Positions 8,542 to 18,223 of a stretch of DNA of 64,000 bases are shown here, piece by piece (within the stretch, counting starts at the first letter, position 1; each line of letters starts with the position of its first letter). The notes under the pieces were generated by a model. The model was not told the origin of the DNA. It did no database searches and saw only the letters and a program-made list of their open reading frames with translations. This DNA is from Paenibacillus sp. Soil750 (GTDB lineage: Bacteria > Bacillota > Bacilli > Paenibacillales > NBRC-103111), in contig NZ_LMSD01000023.1 of NCBI RefSeq assembly GCF_001428045.1, positions 248,001-312,000 on the forward strand, written 5' to 3'. The position numbers and the translations under genes are program-made.

Positions 8542-11109
8542 ATGACGATGAAACTACTTCTTAATGAAGATTGGCAGCTAACGTGGGAGCCGCTCTATCG
8601 CCAGACGGCAGATTATATACAAGTTAAAAATAAACAGCAGGATTGGCTGCGGGCCGATTTGCCTTGCGATGTGCATATGCCGCTCATCGCGCAAGGGATC
8701 ATCGCAGAGCCGTTAGTAGCGGATCAGTGCTTTGCGAGTGAATGGACGGAGAACCGCTCTTGGTGGTTTAAGAAGACTTTTATGCTGACGGAAGAGCAGT
8801 TGCTTTCAGACCAAATGATCCTTCGATTTGAATCTTTGGATGTAGAAGCAGATATCTGGATGAATGATTGCCATCTGGGCCATCATCGCAGTGCCTTTTA
8901 TCCGTTTGTTTGTGATGTGAAAGGCAAGTTGCAGCAAGGGGTTAATCAACTCTTTGTACGTGTTACTTCGGGGTTGGAGCTCTATTCGGAGAATGATCTT
9001 GCGCTAATTAGTGAGGCCAAAGTGGTATATGAGAACGAGCAGATCGGGCACAGAGGCGATCATCGTCGAGGCATGCTGAGAAAACCGCAATATGTATTTG
9101 GTTGGGATTGGGGACCAAGGGTCGTGACGTGTGGGATCATGGGTGAGGTGAGTATTGAGTTTGCCCACAGTTTTCAAATTCGAGACATTCACGTAACCAC
9201 GACAAGCTTGGATGCTGCGAGTAAAACCGCACACTTACAGTTTCAATTGGAGCTTCTGAATCTGCACCCTTTTCAAACGTTAGAAACGGAGTTGAAACTG
9301 GCACTGCTTTTTAATGGCAAGGAAGTGCAGCTTATTCAAAAGGATTGTTGTCTTCGTTCCGGGCTGAACTACGTCACAATTCCGATGGAGGTGCTTGATA
9401 CTAAGCTTTGGTGGCCCAATGGGATGGGCGAGCAGCCGCTGTATGGGATTCGGGCAACGCTGCAGACGACAACGCATGCTGTAGAATATCCCTCCTTTTC
9501 ATATGGGATACGCACGTTGTACCTAAACATGGATAAAATCCTGGAGAGTCAGGATGAACGTTCGTTCACTTTTGAAATTAACGGTGTGTCTGTCTTCAGT
9601 AAAGGTGGAAACTGGATTCCTGCGGACGCCATTTATGCGCGGGTCACGGATGCCAAATATGAAACCCTGCTGAGCGAAGCAAAGGAAGCTAACTTCAATA
9701 TGCTGCGCGTGTGGGGAGGAGGTATCTACGAAAGAGACATTTTTTATGACAAATGTGACGAGTACGGGATTCTCATTTGGCACGATTTCATGTTCACCTG
9801 CGCGAAATATCCAGATCACTTGGCTTGGTTTCGGGACGAAGTAGAGCGGGAGATCGATTACCAAACTCGGCGGCTTCGCAATCACTGTTCGCTCGCACTT
9901 TGGTGCGGAAATAACGAGAATCATTGGGGCTTTGAAGAATGGTGGAATGAGACCTTAGCTGCCGATTTCTATGGGGGAGCGGTCTGTTACAATGACATCG
10001 CCCCACGCATTGTCCAGCGGAACTGCCCGGCTATTCCCTATTGGAATAGCTCGCCTTACGGCGGTGCCCATCCGAATGGCAACCAATCGGGCGACACGCA
10101 TCATTGGAATGATTGCATGATGCATGCCGACATGGAAAAGCGGATTACACCCGAGGAATATGACAAGGTGAGTGCTAAATTTGTCTCGGAGTATGGTTAC
10201 ATCGGTCCATGTCGGAAGACTTCCATGGATATGTACCACAATGGTCAGGAATTGGATCGTGAGAGCAAGCTTTGGCAGCTTCATACGAATATTTTCGAAA
10301 AAGATACGGTACTTGCCGGTATAAACAAGCATTATTTGACTACCGAACACTTGGGAATCGACGATTACTTGCTATACGCAGGCTTATGTCAGGGTGTCAT
10401 GCTGGGGTATTCACTTGAGGCGATTCGATCCAAGTTGTTTTGTTCCGGCGCGTTATTCTGGATGTACAATGACTGCTGGGGGGAGGTAGGCTGGTCGATC
10501 CTTGATTATTACCTAACGCGTAAAATTTCGTATTATTTTGTGAAACGAGCATTAGCACCGGTAAAACTCATTTTACGCGAGCAGGATGGGATGATTCAGC
10601 TCACGGCGATCAATGAAACTAGCTCGGCTATTCGTGAAGTCCTAGAATACGGCCTTGTTTACTATGATGGGAGCGAGAAGCAATCGACGGAGATAGAAGT
10701 TGAACTGCCGCCTTTCTCGCGGGAAGTCGTCTTGCAATGGGCAACACCTGCCTATCCTTCGAGAGAGGCGTGTATGTTTGTCAGAGCGTTAGGTGAATCC
10801 AGCGAAATATTGCCAGCCGTGATACAAAACGAAGTGGTTCGCGATCTCATTTTGCCTGACGCACGACTAAAAGTGTCAAACATTCATGTCATTGAACCAG
10901 GGCAAATTCGCTGTACGGTTACAAGTGAAGCTTTTGCGCATGCGGTGCATTTTGGATTGGATGAAACGATTCAGTTGAGTGACGAATATTTTGACTTGCT
11001 TCCAGGTGAGAAGCGGGAGATTACGATACGACACGGGGAAATTGCCCTCACAACAGACCAGATTGTACCACGATCAATTACACGAAATCATAGCGAAGGC
11101 GGCGTATGA
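8542..11109 (+). CDS. GH2 beta-mannosidase
   Basis: This 855-aa glycoside hydrolase family 2 enzyme most resembles beta-mannosidases, which release beta-linked mannose from oligosaccharide ends. The N-terminal jelly roll carries WWFKKTF and LDVEADIWMN. The catalytic barrel begins around FSKGGNWIPADAIY and contains MLRVWGGGIYE. The likely acid/base is Glu459 in WCGNNE, and the likely nucleophile is Glu550 in VSEYGYIG. A C-terminal Ig-like region includes SDEYFDLLPGEKREITI. There is no signal peptide, so it is cytoplasmic. It lies 9 bases after the esterase and 1 base before the epimerase, which indicates one operon. A second GH2 at 22228 is divergent in sequence and is probably not redundant. 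Confidence 0.94.
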   Translation: MTMKLLLNEDWQLTWEPLYRQTADYIQVKNKQQDWLRADLPCDVHMPLIAQGIIAEPLVADQCFASEWTENRSWWFKKTFMLTEEQLLSDQMILRFESLDVEADIWMNDCHLGHHRSAFYPFVCDVKGKLQQGVNQLFVRVTSGLELYSENDLALISEAKVVYENEQIGHRGDHRRGMLRKPQYVFGWDWGPRVVTCGIMGEVSIEFAHSFQIRDIHVTTTSLDAASKTAHLQFQLELLNLHPFQTLETELKLALLFNGKEVQLIQKDCCLRSGLNYVTIPMEVLDTKLWWPNGMGEQPLYGIRATLQTTTHAVEYPSFSYGIRTLYLNMDKILESQDERSFTFEINGVSVFSKGGNWIPADAIYARVTDAKYETLLSEAKEANFNMLRVWGGGIYERDIFYDKCDEYGILIWHDFMFTCAKYPDHLAWFRDEVEREIDYQTRRLRNHCSLALWCGNNENHWGFEEWWNETLAADFYGGAVCYNDIAPRIVQRNCPAIPYWNSSPYGGAHPNGNQSGDTHHWNDCMMHADMEKRITPEEYDKVSAKFVSEYGYIGPCRKTSMDMYHNGQELDRESKLWQLHTNIFEKDTVLAGINKHYLTTEHLGIDDYLLYAGLCQGVMLGYSLEAIRSKLFCSGALFWMYNDCWGEVGWSILDYYLTRKISYYFVKRALAPVKLILREQDGMIQLTAINETSSAIREVLEYGLVYYDGSEKQSTEIEVELPPFSREVVLQWATPAYPSREACMFVRALGESSEILPAVIQNEVVRDLILPDARLKVSNIHVIEPGQIRCTVTSEAFAHAVHFGLDETIQLSDEYFDLLPGEKREITIRHGEIALTTDQIVPRSITRNHSEGGV

Positions 11110-11110
11110 A

Positions 11111-11881
11111 ATGAAACAGAAATTTGCGGTACAACTGTATACCTTGCGTAACGAATGTGAGCAGGATTTTCCAGGGGTGCTAAGAGAACTGAAACAGATG
11201 GGCTGGGCAGGGGTTGAACTGGCAGGTCTACATAGTTACTCGGCTGAAGAGATTTCCGACGTGCTGCAACAAACAGAGTTACAAACGGCAGGTATGCATG
11301 TGTCTTTTCAGCGTTTGAGTAGTGAGCTGGAGAGCGTGCTTACGGAGGCGCGACTTTGTCGTACGACAACTTTAATCTGTCCTTCCGTCCCCCATGAGCT
11401 TCGAAATGAGGAGGGCTACCGGCAATTTCGCAACCAGTTAAATGAGATTGCGAAGAAAGTACAGGAGGATGGCTTCACACTAAGCTTTCACAACCATGCT
11501 TTCGAGTTTGAAACAAGTATAGATGGTAGGAATGCCCTGGAATATCTGATTGAACCCTCTGCGGATAATGCGATATTGGCAGAAATAGATGTATATTGGG
11601 TGAAAAAAGCGGGGAAAGATCCAGCTGCTTTCATTCGTCCATATAGCCGCCGGATGCCAACAATGCATGTAAAGGATATGACTGATGATGAGCAACAGAC
11701 ATATGCTGAAATTGGCACAGGCGTGATCGATTTCGATCCCATATTGATATGGGGAGAGCAGAATGGTGTGGAGTGGTACGTTGTGGAGCAGGATGTGTGT
11801 CAAGGTAATCCCATGGATTGCGTGAAGCTTAGCTTAAAGAACTTACACCGAATCGCGGATAGATTAGCTGAAATTACATAG
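11111..11881 (+). CDS. Sugar phosphate isomerase/epimerase (AP-endonuclease-2-like TIM barrel)
   Basis: This 256-aa protein belongs to the xylose-isomerase-like TIM-barrel family. I start it at ATG 11111, one base after the beta-mannosidase stop, where MKQKFAVQLYTLRNE gives the family's first strand; the longer open frame runs back into the upstream gene. Likely metal ligands lie in SFHNHAFEFE, EIDVYWVKKAG, MHVKDM and VVEQD. Members isomerise or epimerise free or phosphorylated ketoses and inositol derivatives. The substrate here is unknown, but its place behind a mannosidase suggests processing of the released sugar. A terminator follows directly. Confidence 0.88.
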   Translation: MKQKFAVQLYTLRNECEQDFPGVLRELKQMGWAGVELAGLHSYSAEEISDVLQQTELQTAGMHVSFQRLSSELESVLTEARLCRTTTLICPSVPHELRNEEGYRQFRNQLNEIAKKVQEDGFTLSFHNHAFEFETSIDGRNALEYLIEPSADNAILAEIDVYWVKKAGKDPAAFIRPYSRRMPTMHVKDMTDDEQQTYAEIGTGVIDFDPILIWGEQNGVEWYVVEQDVCQGNPMDCVKLSLKNLHRIADRLAEIT

Positions 11882-11890
11882 TTGTCTAAA

Positions 11891-11918
11891 AAAAGAGCTG
11901 CCACGAGGCAGCTTTTTT
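11891..11918 (+). terminator. Rho-independent terminator
   Basis: AGCTGCC and GGCAGCT form a 7-bp stem around an ACGA loop, extended by an A-tract and followed by TTTTTT. It ends the 7435-11881 operon. Confidence 0.85.
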
Positions 11919-11953
11919 CATATGGAAGTGTGCCTGAGGGTCTACGAAATCCC

Positions 11954-12742
11954 CTAAGACTTCCAAACCTGAACTTTCTCTTTCATATAAGTGGAGGGCA
12001 GAGTGCCCGTACATTTTTTAAACACTTTATTAAAATAGGACTGCTCGCAGAATCCGAGAAAATCGGAGATTTCTCCTACGTTCATCTGAGAGTTAGTCAA
12101 CAGGTCACAAGCGGCGGCAATACGGATTTGCTGAATGTAGTCCGTGACGGATTGTCCGGTAACCTGTTTGAAAATGGTACTGACATAGTTAGGGGTCCGA
12201 TCCGCATATTCGGCTAATTCGCTCAAAGTGATCGTTCGGTGATAATGGTTGAGTATGTAGGCTTGAAGCAGCATCACGATGCTATAGGATTTGCCCTGTG
12301 TGGATTGCGAATCAATTTCTTCGTTGATTACCGCGAGCATTTCAAGCAGAATGCCGTGGCAGATGGTGTCTGAATAGACGGATTTGCGCAGCCAATGTTG
12401 GGTCAACAATGAAAACCTTTGCTTCATATAGTCAAAGTTAAAAGGTCTGGTTAAGCAGCGATCAGGTGTTATTAGCAGCGGAAGTCCATCCCCGTCTCCT
12501 TGATAATGAAAGTGCGCGACGTACATATCATGCGGTTCCTTGGTTGAATTCATCGCGCTGCGCCAAACACCTTGAGGGACAAATAAAAGATCCCCCTTTT
12601 GCATTGTAAAGGTGTGATCTTCAACGGTATAGTGAATGGTTCCATTGGTCATGAGGATTAAAATATGGTTGTTCGTCTTACTCATAGGGACGTGCCAATT
12701 CGGCTCACAATGCTCGAAGTAGATAGCAACAGGTTGGATCAT
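11954..12742 (-). CDS. AraC-family transcriptional regulator with cupin sensor domain
   Basis: This 262-aa soluble regulator combines an N-terminal cupin-like sugar-binding half with a C-terminal AraC DNA-binding half. I start at the ATG ending at 12742, which has an AAAGGAG ribosome site; the longer frame adds an unlikely arginine-rich leader. The cupin part includes [20 protein letters not shown]. The helix-turn-helix part includes [20 protein letters not shown] and [19 protein letters not shown]. It is divergent from the isomerase operon at 12912 and probably controls it. The effector is unknown. Confidence 0.92.
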   Translation of the reverse strand: MIQPVAIYFEHCEPNWHVPMSKTNNHILILMTNGTIHYTVEDHTFTMQKGDLLFVPQGVWRSAMNSTKEPHDMYVAHFHYQGDGDGLPLLITPDRCLTRPFNFDYMKQRFSLLTQHWLRKSVYSDTICHGILLEMLAVINEEIDSQSTQGKSYSIVMLLQAYILNHYHRTITLSELAEYADRTPNYVSTIFKQVTGQSVTDYIQQIRIAAACDLLTNSQMNVGEISDFLGFCEQSYFNKVFKKCTGTLPSTYMKEKVQVWKS

Positions 12743-12911
12743 AACGTGCTCCTTTCGGTCGATACTCACACCTCTGTGAGGTCTAATACTCATTCTCATA
12801 GTATAACTGAAATCGTAGAATTGTTGAAATAATTATTGTATAGTTCATTGTTTCAATAGCCTGATTTTACTAAGCTTAAGATGAAAGATATGCGGGGAGG
12901 ATGAGGGAGAA

Positions 12912-14354
12912 ATGAGTAGTTTATTCCAAAAAGTTAAAGCGCGTGTAGGCGTGATGACGGTAGGTCACGAGCCATATTGGGTACAATTTCCGGGGTTAAA
13001 AGAGGAGCTGGAAGGCTACGGACGTGAATTCGAGGAAATGCTTCGTAAGCATGACGTCGAGGTGGTGTCGGCAGGCTTTGTCGATACCGTAGATAAGTCT
13101 TTTGCCGCTTCATCCTATTTGAAAAGTCAAGATGTTGATTTCTTATTTTGCTTCTTGAGCACGTATGTGACGTCGTCAACAGCTGCTACCCCGATTCTGA
13201 ACTTGTCTGTACCGACGGTACTTGTTGCGTTGCAGCCGAGGAAGCGTCTTGACTATAGAAATACGACGACGTATATGCAGTTAGCTAACGATAATATTTG
13301 TTCACTTCCAGAAATAGGCGGCGTGCTTGTGCGGGCAGGAAAGCCTGCGGCAGGGATGATCGTAGGAACGCTCTATGATGATCCACGCGCGATGACGGAG
13401 TTACAAGGATGGTGCCAAGTCGCCAATACGCGCAGAGCGTTCAAATATGCCAAAATCGGCTATATGGGGCATACCTATGAAGGTATGTATGATATGAACT
13501 CCGATCCAACAGCTTTTACGGCTGCTTTTGGTTCGCATGTGCAAATGCTCGAAATGTGTGATTTAGCCAAGCTGGTCAATGGTGTAACGGCTAAGGAAAC
13601 AGCTAATAAACTGGATGAAATTAAAAGCGTTTTCAAAATATCCGATCCTTTTATCGATCCGGTGACAAGACCGATCAAACAAGAGGATCTCGATTGGTCA
13701 GCTAAAGTTGCGGTTGGACTGGATAAGCTGATTGTGGAAAATGGGTTAACAGGTCTGGCCTATTATTACAGGGGACTCGACAATAATGAGTATGAACGGA
13801 TCGGATCGAACATGGTACTCGGTAACTCGCTGTTGACAGGCAAAGGGGTTCCGCTTGCTGGAGAAGCCGATTTGAAGACATGCGCAGCGATGCTAATCAT
13901 GGATCGTCTAGATGCTGGAGGTTCGTTCGCAGAGCTGCATCCTTGTGACTTTGTCGACGATATCGTGTTGGTCGGACATGACGGGCCGCATAATATTAAA
14001 ATTAGCGACGGGCAGCCGATCATTCGTGGATTGGATCTGTTTCATGGTAAAAGCGGTTCTGGCATCGGCGTTGAATTCAGCATCAAATCAGGCCCTGTTA
14101 CTTTGCTCAGTATTTCACAAACCGCTAATGGCAAATACAAAATGATCGCCACGGAAGGCGAATCCATCAAAGGTGAAATTCCACAGACTGGCAATACAAA
14201 TACACGTTGTAAATTTGATTATAGTGTTTCAGAATTCGTGGAAAAATGGTGCTCAGCAGGTCCTACGCATCACTTTGCGCTTGGTGTAGGGCATGTGGGT
14301 TCCAAGATTCGTAATGTAGCCAAAGTACTAGGCATTGAGGTGGAAGTGATATGA
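12912..14354 (+). CDS. L-arabinose/L-fucose isomerase-like protein
   Basis: This 480-aa protein belongs to the AraA/FucI-like aldose-ketose isomerase superfamily. Its likely metal and catalytic residues fall at the spacing of L-arabinose isomerase: Glu318 in AGEADLKT, Glu341 in SFAELHP, His356 in VGHDGPHN and His453 in GPTHHFALG. E. coli AraA uses E306, E333, H350 and H450. The overall similarity to true AraA looks low, so the sugar isomerised may differ. A strong GGGGAGG-rich ribosome site precedes ATG 12912. The stop codon overlaps the start of the next gene in ATGA, so the two are translationally coupled. An AraC regulator is divergent upstream. Confidence 0.85.
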   Translation: MSSLFQKVKARVGVMTVGHEPYWVQFPGLKEELEGYGREFEEMLRKHDVEVVSAGFVDTVDKSFAASSYLKSQDVDFLFCFLSTYVTSSTAATPILNLSVPTVLVALQPRKRLDYRNTTTYMQLANDNICSLPEIGGVLVRAGKPAAGMIVGTLYDDPRAMTELQGWCQVANTRRAFKYAKIGYMGHTYEGMYDMNSDPTAFTAAFGSHVQMLEMCDLAKLVNGVTAKETANKLDEIKSVFKISDPFIDPVTRPIKQEDLDWSAKVAVGLDKLIVENGLTGLAYYYRGLDNNEYERIGSNMVLGNSLLTGKGVPLAGEADLKTCAAMLIMDRLDAGGSFAELHPCDFVDDIVLVGHDGPHNIKISDGQPIIRGLDLFHGKSGSGIGVEFSIKSGPVTLLSISQTANGKYKMIATEGESIKGEIPQTGNTNTRCKFDYSVSEFVEKWCSAGPTHHFALGVGHVGSKIRNVAKVLGIEVEVI

Positions 14355-16834
14355 CAACACGCGTAAAACCAAAGAAGTCCTTGCAGAGAGTTACACTTGA
14401 AATGAGTCTAAAGCCATTCAAGAGTATGGCACCTGAGGCTATCGAAGCTGTATGTACCGAGGCTATAAGGCAATGGCTTCCACTAATCGGCATGGCAGAC
14501 AGCTGTTCGATCTTGCTGTGGGTCGCTGATGGGAGCGAGATCCTAGTTTGGGACGGCGATTTGCAGCGCGAGATTGAATGGGGCCGCTATATCGGATTTG
14601 CCAATGAGGAGTATTTCGGCCATATTAAGAACGACAAAGACCCGCGAATTGCCACGCCTTACATTAGTGAACCGGCACGAATCACCTATGGTGATTTGCA
14701 AGTTATTATTGCGTCTTTTAAAAGAATTGCAGCCGAGCGTTATGGCATTCGCATGGAGGTGGGGGCCACCTTTGACGCAGGACCTGAATTTGCCTACTCG
14801 GATTTCAAATATAAGCTGCACCCGGAAATCAATCGCGCCGAAGTTGGTGGGCAATTTATTTCACTGAAGGCGGACTATACCGTCGTATGTAGTTGGTCGA
14901 AGCTGAAAGAGGACCACGTAGCGTATGCGGCTTATCCTGATGGCATTCCCGAAAGCACAGCGTTTGGCGAGTTTCTGGGGCGGCAGTGTGCCAGCTTTTT
15001 ACCTACATTAGGCTTTGATTATATATGGTTTTCCAATGGATTCGCGCTGTCGTACTTTCCGTGGACATATTTAGGAGCTAATTATGATGGCACGCAGATT
15101 GCGATGGCGGAGTATGAAGAGCTATCGTCTAAGATGCTGTCATTCTGGGAAATTTTCAAGCAAGAGTGCCCGAATTACCGGACAGAAATCAGAGGGACGA
15201 ACTACGGAACAGGCATGGATCTTGCCAAGGACTGTATCCCCTTACTTGATCTATATGAGAGAAAATATGTGGAATATCCGCCGCCGAATTCGCCATGGGG
15301 AGCTCTTAACTATGACTTCGGCCTAGAACTTACAGGCTATATGTCGCGTATCGCAGTTTTGCCGGCAGAGACGTACCTCTTCCGGTTCTATGCCAATGAT
15401 CCTTGGTTCTGGCAAAATCCGTGGTGGGATCTCTATGATCGGGAGCCACATGACATTTATTGTCCACTCACCGTCGCTCGAGTTAATACGGAGGGCGAGC
15501 TGGAGAGTCCGGGTGTCGTAGAGATTTTGACCATCGATTCGGAAAAAGGCGAGATGGATGCAGATATCCCGTTGGAAGTTATCCCTCATATTAAAAAAGC
15601 ATTAAAAGACGCACCAGACCAGCCAGGGATCTTAACATGGTTGTACCCGTTTCGAGAGCTGCATGAAGCGATGGCGGAATCGGGCGAGCATTCGAGCGAC
15701 GTTTTCTTCCATGATTGGTTTGTGCGCAATGCAATTAACCAAGGCTTGCCGCTGAATACGGTGCTTAGTACCGATGACTTTTTCGCAATGCAGGACGAGG
15801 CAATCCATAAGTTGCAAGATACGATCTTGTTTACTTCGGCCTTTTGGATAAAAGGGGAGAAAGCACAGCGAATCGTCGAGTATGTTCGTAACGGAGGGAA
15901 GATCATTTTCTATGGTCGTGTCGAAGATCCGGATCTACTCAACCTGTTGAATCTCAGAAACGAGCCTGAACTGGAAGGTGCTTTTTCCGTTAAACTTACC
16001 TTGCCTGAAGATACGATCAAGAATGAGGAGCCTACTAGAGGAGATGGGAATCATAAATTGCACCATCATCCACACATTTCAGGCGGTGGGTTAGGTGAAG
16101 TTGTGGAAGATCTGGCTGATAGCTCTACTCAAATTCATGCAAGTGTGAGTCAGAGTGGGCTAGAACGTGCATTTACGATAACTAGAGCTTTACCTGAATG
16201 GGATGGAGGCAAAGTAGGGTGGGTACGCGGTTCGTTGCCCTTCCAATCTGCTGGTGTATCGCATTTGCCGATTCGTCAGGAAAAAGAATTTCTGGATTCC
16301 TCGCTCTTCGTACGGTATGTCCTGCAACAATTTGGTTACTCCTTGTATCAGGTGAAGGAAGAGGCAGCATCTGAATCAGCATTGATGTTCATCACAAGGA
16401 ATGACAATGCGTTTATCCTTACTGGTTGTAAGCAGGATACATCCGTTGGGCTGCAGCTTCAATTTCCCGATGGCGCTCCACTTATTATCGGGCAGTCCGT
16501 TATGATTGGAGAAGGAACGACTGCGACTTATACACTTGATCGAACGTTTCATGACGAATGCCGCGTGTTTGTTAAGCAAAAGCAAACATCTCGCATTACG
16601 TGTAAAGAAAAATCGCCTGATCCAACACCTCGGAAGCATAACCGTACGCTTCGTAATTTTAGTGTGAACAATCTGATTGAGGCCGATCTTACCATTTATC
16701 CGCCTCTTGCACAGCTGCAAGCAGGTGACGTTGAAGTGAGGAACGGTGAGCAATACTTGGAATTGTTTGGTAAAGTAGTAGGGAATTGTATACGATTAAC
16801 CCAAATTAGCGGGAACATTGATATTTCATGGTAG
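14351..16834 (+). CDS. Uncharacterised putative glycoside hydrolase (TIM barrel plus GATase-like domain)
   Basis: I do not recognise the family of this 827-aa cytoplasmic protein. Residues from about 10 to 430 look like a glycosidase TIM barrel: VTLEMSLKPFK at the start, MEVGATFDAGPEF, DYIWFSNGFALSYFPWTY and EIRGTNYGTGMD. Residues of about 440-540 contain HDWFVRNAINQGLPLNTVLS, then VEYVRNGGKIIFYGRV, which resembles the GATase-like trimerisation domain of GH42-type beta-galactosidases. A beta-rich C-terminus follows. Candidate acids are the Glu residues in RMEVGA and TEIRGT, but I cannot assign them. It overlaps the isomerase-like gene by 4 bases and precedes an SGNH esterase. Such tight coupling suggests it liberates the sugar that the isomerase-like enzyme converts. 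Confidence 0.8.
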   Translation: MTTRVKPKKSLQRVTLEMSLKPFKSMAPEAIEAVCTEAIRQWLPLIGMADSCSILLWVADGSEILVWDGDLQREIEWGRYIGFANEEYFGHIKNDKDPRIATPYISEPARITYGDLQVIIASFKRIAAERYGIRMEVGATFDAGPEFAYSDFKYKLHPEINRAEVGGQFISLKADYTVVCSWSKLKEDHVAYAAYPDGIPESTAFGEFLGRQCASFLPTLGFDYIWFSNGFALSYFPWTYLGANYDGTQIAMAEYEELSSKMLSFWEIFKQECPNYRTEIRGTNYGTGMDLAKDCIPLLDLYERKYVEYPPPNSPWGALNYDFGLELTGYMSRIAVLPAETYLFRFYANDPWFWQNPWWDLYDREPHDIYCPLTVARVNTEGELESPGVVEILTIDSEKGEMDADIPLEVIPHIKKALKDAPDQPGILTWLYPFRELHEAMAESGEHSSDVFFHDWFVRNAINQGLPLNTVLSTDDFFAMQDEAIHKLQDTILFTSAFWIKGEKAQRIVEYVRNGGKIIFYGRVEDPDLLNLLNLRNEPELEGAFSVKLTLPEDTIKNEEPTRGDGNHKLHHHPHISGGGLGEVVEDLADSSTQIHASVSQSGLERAFTITRALPEWDGGKVGWVRGSLPFQSAGVSHLPIRQEKEFLDSSLFVRYVLQQFGYSLYQVKEEAASESALMFITRNDNAFILTGCKQDTSVGLQLQFPDGAPLIIGQSVMIGEGTTATYTLDRTFHDECRVFVKQKQTSRITCKEKSPDPTPRKHNRTLRNFSVNNLIEADLTIYPPLAQLQAGDVEVRNGEQYLELFGKVVGNCIRLTQISGNIDISW

Positions 16835-16892
16835 GCGTCTAATCGTCTAGTTATTTGAAACCATCAGTTATATAAAAGGTTGGTGAAAACGG

Positions 16893-17990
16893 ATGAATGT
16901 ATCAAGGAAGAATGAGATAGAGAAGCTGGACAGTAGTATGAAAATGGATGTCGATACCAACAGCGACTGGGAATGGTACTCACCGCGCAATGAACCTTTT
17001 CGGATAACAGGATTGCCTTGGCTGGAACAAGACGGGGTATATCGAAGATTGCCACTTGAACCAAGCCATCCGATTCGATCAGAGGTAGATCGACTTGCGA
17101 ATTATACGGCTGGCGTGCAGATTCGTTTCCAGACAGATTCACCAAAACTTTCTGTAAGGGTCGTTTTGGTTGACAGGGCCACCATGTACCAAATGCCTGC
17201 CACTGGTCAATGTGGCGTTGATTGCTACGTCGGTGCAACTGGAGCTCAGCTTTATATAAATACCACTCGCTTTGATCAGTCAAAAAATGAATACGAATCC
17301 ATCCTTTTTGAATCCATACCGTGGGAAATGCGGGATATCACACTTAATCTTCCCCTATATCAAGGCGTGAAGGAGATTTGGATAGGTTTGGATCCATCTT
17401 CATCGGTAGCTGGATTTCCTGGCTTTGCCACCAACAAGAAAGTACTTATATACGGGACATCCATCACCCATGGCGCTTGCGCTTCGAGGCCTGGTATGGC
17501 CTATCCCAATATTTTAAGTCGGAAATTTCCAATTGAAATTGTGAATCTCGGTTTCTCTGGAAATGCACAAGGAGAGCCGGAGCTTGCCCATTTGATCAGT
17601 CAAATCGATGAACCGGCGTTGCTTGTTCTGGATTATGAAGCTAATACGCCTAGTACAGAACGGCTCCAGGAATCATTGCCTGAATTTATCCGGATTTATC
17701 GTTCACGCCATCCTGAAGTTCCAATTCTCGTCCTATCACAGATTCGACTAGCGAAGGAAGCTTTTGACGAAACCATGCTTCGCCGCCGGGAAGAACGCAA
17801 ACAGCTTCAAATGGCTATCGTTGAGCGATTGCAGCAAGAAGGGGATGCGAATCTCCACTTCTGTGACGGTGCAGAGTTGTTAGGGGCGGATTACCAGGAA
17901 TGTACCACAGATGGTATTCACCCTTCGGATTTAGGCTATTATCGGATAGCGGAAACACTTAGCCCTATTCTTGGGAAACTGATTGACTAA
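16893..17990 (+). CDS. SGNH/GDSL-family esterase with N-terminal beta domain
   Basis: This 365-aa protein has a beta-sandwich N-terminal half (about residues 20-175) and an SGNH hydrolase C-terminal half. Block I is VLIYGTSITHG with Ser190 as likely nucleophile, block II is NLGFSGNAQGE, and block V is TDGIHPSD with Asp340 and His343. The usual GxND block III is not conserved; VLDYEANTPS occupies its place. No signal peptide is visible. It is a probable deacylase of imported sugars and the last gene of the isomerase operon, 58 bases after the putative glycosidase. It is only distantly related to the other two SGNH proteins in the window. Confidence 0.85.
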   Translation: MNVSRKNEIEKLDSSMKMDVDTNSDWEWYSPRNEPFRITGLPWLEQDGVYRRLPLEPSHPIRSEVDRLANYTAGVQIRFQTDSPKLSVRVVLVDRATMYQMPATGQCGVDCYVGATGAQLYINTTRFDQSKNEYESILFESIPWEMRDITLNLPLYQGVKEIWIGLDPSSSVAGFPGFATNKKVLIYGTSITHGACASRPGMAYPNILSRKFPIEIVNLGFSGNAQGEPELAHLISQIDEPALLVLDYEANTPSTERLQESLPEFIRIYRSRHPEVPILVLSQIRLAKEAFDETMLRRREERKQLQMAIVERLQQEGDANLHFCDGAELLGADYQECTTDGIHPSDLGYYRIAETLSPILGKLID

Positions 17991-18014
17991 CATTTTTTTT
18001 TGACTATTTTGTAG

Positions 18015-18058
18015 ATCGCCTTGCCCGGATCGTAGTTCCGGGCAAGGCGATTTTTTTA
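18015..18058 (+). terminator. Strong rho-independent terminator
   Basis: A 15-bp perfect stem (ATCGCCTTGCCCGGA with its complement), a 7-base loop and a T-run follow the esterase gene. Confidence 0.9.
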
Positions 18059-18075
18059 AAGTTCCCATATTCATA

Positions 18076-18104
18076 GGAAATGACTTATATTAAAGTATAC
18101 ATTC
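18076..18104 (+). promoter_or_regulatory. GGAAA-N15-TATACATTC promoter-like element
   Basis: GGAAA at 18076-18080, a 15-base spacer containing CTTA, and TATACATTC at 18096-18104 lie about 120 bases before the sensor-AraC start at 18224. The same arrangement occurs at 24676 and 28117. TATACA is a plausible -10 hexamer, while the upstream position lacks a TTGACA-like -35, which is what an activator-dependent promoter would show. Confidence 0.6.
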
Positions 18105-18223
18105 GGGCTTCATGCAATTACATTAAGATGACAACCTAAATGTAGGTGTATTGTCGTTGGATTGTGCGGTGGGACTGGTGCATGCCAGTCGATTTCACTT
18201 CGAATAAAGGGGAATATAAAGGC

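Noticed and set aside
9523-9924. A 133-codon minus-strand open frame inside the beta-mannosidase
   Set aside because: It covers the catalytic barrel of the GH2 gene and has no protein-like motif or start signal.
11882-12217. Plus-strand open frame directly after the epimerase
   Set aside because: It starts inside a terminator and runs antisense to the AraC helix-turn-helix region.
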